This document shows, in pieces, positions 60,076-64,000 of a stretch of 64,000 bases of DNA. The stretch is from Misgurnus anguillicaudatus. Its lineage: Eukaryota; Chordata; Actinopteri; Cypriniformes; Cobitidae. Position 1 is the first letter of the stretch, and each line of letters begins with the position of its first letter. The notes below the pieces were generated by a model. It had not been told where the DNA came from and made no database searches. It worked only from the letters and a program-made list of their open reading frames with translations. Location of the stretch: NCBI RefSeq assembly GCF_027580225.2, contig NC_073342.2, forward strand, positions 18,860,501 through 18,924,500, in the 5' to 3' direction. A program made the translations under genes and the position numbers.

Positions 60076-61034
60076 GAAGAGTTTGGTTCCAAAACGCAAT
60101 AAACCCATTTTGACAAATTTCGGTAAAAACGTGTTTTCTATACCAAGAAAGTGACAAGATGAAAACCAATATTTTCTGTTAAAAACTTTCACATAGCATC
60201 TTTAGGTTATAAAAACATAAAAATCCAAATCCATAACTTGATTTTCAAAGATTTATTATAAAAACTAATTTTTCCACAAAATGCAATAAATCCATGACAG
60301 TTTTTTATTTCAAAATGCTATAAATCTATTAAATCAATGTATAAATGTGCATTCATCTTTACCATTTTATATTTATTTAGTTGACTAGTGGTATACAATG
60401 ATTAAAAAATAAACATTAATGCCATTAACCAAAACACTTACTTTGTTAAGAACACATTGCTGCGGTTATACTTGACGTCGTCTCTTTACATTTTCACAGC
60501 GATCAGCTGTAAAATGTTTTGGTCCCGCTCGATTTTCGTTGACTTTGAGTAAAATTATGTAAAGTTTTCATAAGATCCTCTGGGGTCAATGTTTTAGCGT
60601 GAGAAGCTTGATGCTGTCGCGGAAATTATTAGATGTTGATGGCTTACGTTTCTTTCCCGTCACAGAAAACCATCGCAGGTTTAGCAATGCAATTAAAGTA
60701 TTATTTTGTTTTGTTTGTTGATCACGAAGTACAAAGTAGATGAGAAAACTAGGCATCCGTGTACTCAGCGCGCCGCCATTGTTTGTTTACATTGCGTGAC
60801 TGGTGGGCTGTAATATCAGGAATGGATTTATTGCGTTCTGTAAAAAAGGAGCAGTGGCGTTTATCGCATTTTGGGAAAAAAGGGAGAAAAGATGACAGAA
60901 TATCACGGCGGGTATTGGATTTTGCGTAAAATTAAGAATTTACTTTTAACTACTGACCTGATATAATACTGATTTTGGCAGTAACTCATTTTTTTCAAAA
61001 ATGGCGTTTATCGCGTTTTGGAACCAAACTCTTC
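60076..61034. mobile_element. Non-autonomous DNA transposon (GAAGAGTTTGGTTCC family, copy 2)
   Basis: Ends GAAGAGTTTGGTTCCAAAAC and GTTTTGGAACCAAACTCTTC are perfect inverted repeats, flanked by AAAT at 60072-60075 and 61035-61038. The first 250 bases match 594 onward, and the 3' ends match too. In intron 2 of copy C. Confidence 0.85.
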
Positions 61035-61362
61035 AAATGTAGTATGACTTACCTTTATTCTCTGATATATGATTTATCATAAAGTCCTGTGGCCGTCCAG
61101 CAAAGTCTATACCTTTAGTAACCAGAGCTTCCTTTATAACCTCAAAACCATTAAGAACCACAACTGGTTTTAATCCCCAAAACAGTCCATAAACCTTTCC
61201 ATAGCGTTCTGCAAACTGAAAATGTTGGCATAATTACTTTTTAAAGCAGTTAAAGAAAGAAGTTAAATTTTAAAAAAGAACTAAATAAGTATCTACAGTA
61301 AAAAGACAAAAACTGATACAATACTCTTTCAAAAATTTTCAAAGGATTGACAATGTTCAGAT

Positions 61363-62718
61363 TAGGGATGGGCATTTTCCAGTAATTTACTATTCGAATA
61401 TTTAAGCTCATAAAGAACGAATATTCGAATATTCGTTTATTTAAATTATGTTAATTAAGACATGCGTCTTTTGTATTTTTCATTTTGTCATAATTTCACA
61501 GAAGGCTTATAATTAGGAAATATCCACAACAAGCTAAACTTATATTCTGTATGTATATGTATGCATGTATTTTTAAGTTGAAAACATTGTAAATTGTATA
61601 TATATATTTTAAATTCTTCTTAAAAAATATCCTACAGAAAAAAAGGCGTTAAAACCCCATGCAGAGCGAAGTCTGAGTCAGTCAAACCCTTAGTTTCAAG
61701 TCGTCGTTAGTATGTATTCATTACTGTTGGATCTTACATACATTATATTATACCAAATATTATATATTAACCCCAAATCTAAGCGAAGTTTGAGGACTTG
61801 CGAAGTTTAAAGTTTGAAGACTTGACAAAGGCTATCATCATTTAAACCCTTAAACAGACTCCAAATAAGAGCCCGGAGCAAACGAAAAAACGCATCTACA
61901 TAACCGACTGCTCAGTCAACATATAAATATCTTCTCAGTTTAGTTTGACATGTATTTGTGAATAAAGAAACCATCTTTACCCTACCTGCTTCGGTGAAAG
62001 CCCGTTCTTCTGACTAGATACAATAATGCCGGTGCTGCGGAGAAAACTCTTCCTCGTGTTGCACGTGATGATGGTTATCGGATAAAAACAACAGACGGAT
62101 TGAACAAGATTGAATATCTGTATTTAACATTATTTTACAAATAACGTAAGCTGGCTCGATATATTATTGTTGACTGTGCAAAGTTACTAACGTTAGCTTA
62201 ATTTAACAAGATTTCACAAAGACGGAGCTTTGCTTTTAAACAGCCATGTGCAGTTATCCGGTTCATTTGTGAAAGAGCACCGCATATAATACATGTTCTC
62301 CGTTTCATTTCGTTCTCCGTGTATGTCTCGTTATTAACAAAATAAAGTAGACTTTATAACAGAAAGCTTACAAATCTCTCATGATGTGTTGATGCGGGCG
62401 GCGGAGAAGCACGTTTAATAACACGTGAGCCCTCACTGAGCCAGTTGCCAAATATGGCGTGGCGCGGCCAAACCCGGAGATAAAAGAAAAAAACTTAAAT
62501 TCGTCTGCAATCTGCATTGCCAAACAATCAGAAATATATACGAATTAATGTTCATGTATATCTTACATTTAAGTCTGTAAAAGAGTATAGATGAAGTGAA
62601 AAAGCATTAAATAAGGTGGCACAATAAAAACAAACAAACATTCGAATAGCATTTTTTAAATTCGAATTATTATTGCCGATCGAATATTCGAATATTCGAA
62701 TATCCGTGCCCATCCCTA
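61363..62718. mobile_element. Non-autonomous hAT transposon inside P450 copy C exon 1
   Basis: Ends TAGGGATGGGCA and TGCCCATCCCTA are perfect inverted repeats. The 8-bp sequence GTTCAGAT is duplicated exactly at 61355-61362 and 62719-62726. ATTCGAATATTCG motifs are repeated just inside both ends, probable subterminal binding sites. No transposase in 1,356 bp. Confidence 0.95.
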
Positions 62719-62844
62719 GTTCAGATGAAGCAGATTTCCAAATAATGGTACTGGACGAGGTCCAGGAGGAAAGTTCTTGGGCCTCTGGATTCGAAATAGG
62801 AGAAATAAAAGGAAAATCCACACTAGAACTAAAAAGCCCAGCAT

Positions 62845-64000
62845 TTTGACTGATACAAGCTTTATTTTTGACAGGAACAAAAACAACTTGGTTAACTCAA
62901 GTCACCCACTAAAGCAAACTGAATCTTATTGGTGCTGTCTCGCCACGATATCTCCACTTGTACAAACATGGCCATTTACCAAGAGTGATGAAACTAGCAG
63001 TGATAAACAAACACTGCTCATGATAGTTCTGAGTTTCTGTATTTTGAATTTGGTTAAACGAACCTTCATCTGGTTAAATTCAAATTCCTACTTATACAAA
63101 ATAGAATGTATGTATCTGTTGATAAATATAAATTAGTGCTATATATATATATGGGGTGGGTTCCGCGTCGGTTTTCATTTATACTTTTGCGTCGTCCTCC
63201 GCGTCGACGTGCAAACACACGCGCAAACCGCTGGTAGGCAGTATCCACGGGTGTAACCACAGTAGCAGCACGACCGTCAGAGAAAAAGTAGCTTGTCAAG
63301 TTAACCCACAAACGAAGAAGAAATAGCAACTTGTTGTGTATGATTTGATAAGACCAGCAATGGTGGAAGTAAATAAACAGCGACTTTTGATGCAGTTTGA
63401 GTTAAATCACTCCTCAACTTGGCTCATCTTTGTTTTCACCGTTGCAAACGGAAATATCTATGACGCAGTTTTTTTACCTTAGCGAAGGGGTTCTGGTGGA
63501 CCAATCACAGCGCTTGCGGTCCGTGTAGAACTGACGCGCTGTTAAAATTTTTGCAAGGTGCACGTCAGGCTACGCAGAGCTACGCACAGGCTACGGATAG
63601 CCTACGGCGTAGAACTTACGCATGACTATAAATCGGGCTTAAGTCAGATTATACAATTATAAATGTTTTAGAAAAGGTACTAAACAATATTTTCATCTTG
63701 GAGTAAAATATACTGATCCATGCTTACTGAAACTCACCAGATGTCAGTAGTATAACTTTACACATTATTCAATAAATGTTTGTTTAAAAACCTTAAAGGG
63801 GGGGGGGGTTAATGGTATTTCAAGCATTCTGACTTATTAACACAGTTATAGAGTTGTTTCCTCATGCTAAACGTAGGCAAAGTGTCAAAAATGCAGTTGG
63901 GCGTGTTTCAGAGTATTTCTGTGCCGAATGCACTTCGCCAGGGTTCGTACAAGTTTCGGCTAATTTTTTTCGATTACGGTTCTAACTGACGTTTCAGGGG
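62845..64000. other. 5' flank of P450 copy C and repeat-rich sequence
   Basis: Should contain copy C's promoter near its left edge. From about 63155 to 63640 a CpG-rich repeat (TTCCGCGTCGG, GCGTCGTCCTCCGCGTCG, CTACGCAGAGCTACGCAC) resembles a dispersed MITE, but I could not fix its ends. A poly-G run lies near 63800. No gene recognised. Confidence 0.4.

Larger units (their letters stand above)
57991..62844 (-). pseudogene. CYP2-family cytochrome P450, copy C, disrupted by a hAT element
   Basis: Third tandem copy. Exons in transcript order: 62844-62719 plus 61354-61325 (exon 1, split by the transposon), 61215-61053, 59586-59434, 59355-59195, 59066-58893, 58814-58676, 58593-58264 (exons 7 and 8 fused), 58181-57991. 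Apart from the insertion, all splice sites are canonical and no stop is seen; the gene would encode about 488 residues. Anchor MLGFLVLVWIFLLFLLF, hinge RPKNFPPGPRP, AGTDTT, EVQR and FSTG/PRVCLGEG are all present. The insertion adds TAG directly after codon 42 (LLHLN, then stop). Intron 7, present in A and B, is missing exactly at AAG|GGA. Because everything else is clean, inactivation looks recent and may be an allele rather than a fixed state. Confidence 0.85.

Noticed and set aside
63066..63329. 87-codon minus-strand open frame
   Set aside because: Falls in a CpG-rich dispersed repeat, with no recognisable domain.

Overview
The window is vertebrate nuclear DNA, almost certainly from a teleost fish and probably a cypriniform. 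Genes are split into many short exons by GT-AG introns. The encoded proteins (KDM7A, CNOT1, SETD6, CYP2-family P450s) are vertebrate. Introns and gaps are full of short non-autonomous DNA transposons with TTAA, TA, TTA or 8-bp target-site duplications, as in cyprinid genomes. There are no operons, CRISPR arrays or prokaryotic signals. Exon coordinates below come from reading splice sites by eye and may be off by a base or two.

Layout: (1) 32-3973, plus strand: the last five exons of a KDM7A-type histone demethylase, with a long 3' UTR to about 6.3 kb. (2) 7.4-30.8 kb, plus strand: the complete cnot1 gene, scaffold of the CCR4-NOT deadenylase, with a CpG-rich promoter, a non-coding first exon and 47 coding exons. 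(3) 30.8-35.2 kb: a gap made mostly of repeats, with one orphan CRE plus TATA promoter-like motif. (4) 35170-38375, minus strand: a clean nine-exon setd6 (455 codons). The neighbourhood of cnot1 and setd6 is also found in mammals. (5) 40.3-62.8 kb, minus strand: a tandem array of CYP2-family P450 genes, made of one relic (exons 1, 8 and 9 only) and three nine-exon-type copies called A, B and C here. Around and inside them sit Tc1, hAT, TTAA-type and foldback elements.

The genes are not one pathway. kdm7a and setd6 are chromatin or lysine-methylation enzymes, cnot1 is the mRNA-decay scaffold, and the P450s are membrane mono-oxygenases of the endoplasmic reticulum. The most interesting signal is damage at splice junctions. 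Every P450 copy carries a different lesion: A has no GT donor for intron 7, B has lost the AG acceptors of introns 4 and 8, and C has a fresh-looking 1.36-kb hAT element in coding exon 1 that supplies a stop codon. Copy C has also lost intron 7 exactly. The otherwise well conserved cnot1 has an altered acceptor before exon 3, with an in-frame AG 54 bases upstream, and a cluster of abnormal junctions at 20.45-21.08 kb. These are either real (gene decay, novel isoforms) or local assembly errors; reads and RNA would tell. setd6, read in the same way, shows no such problem.
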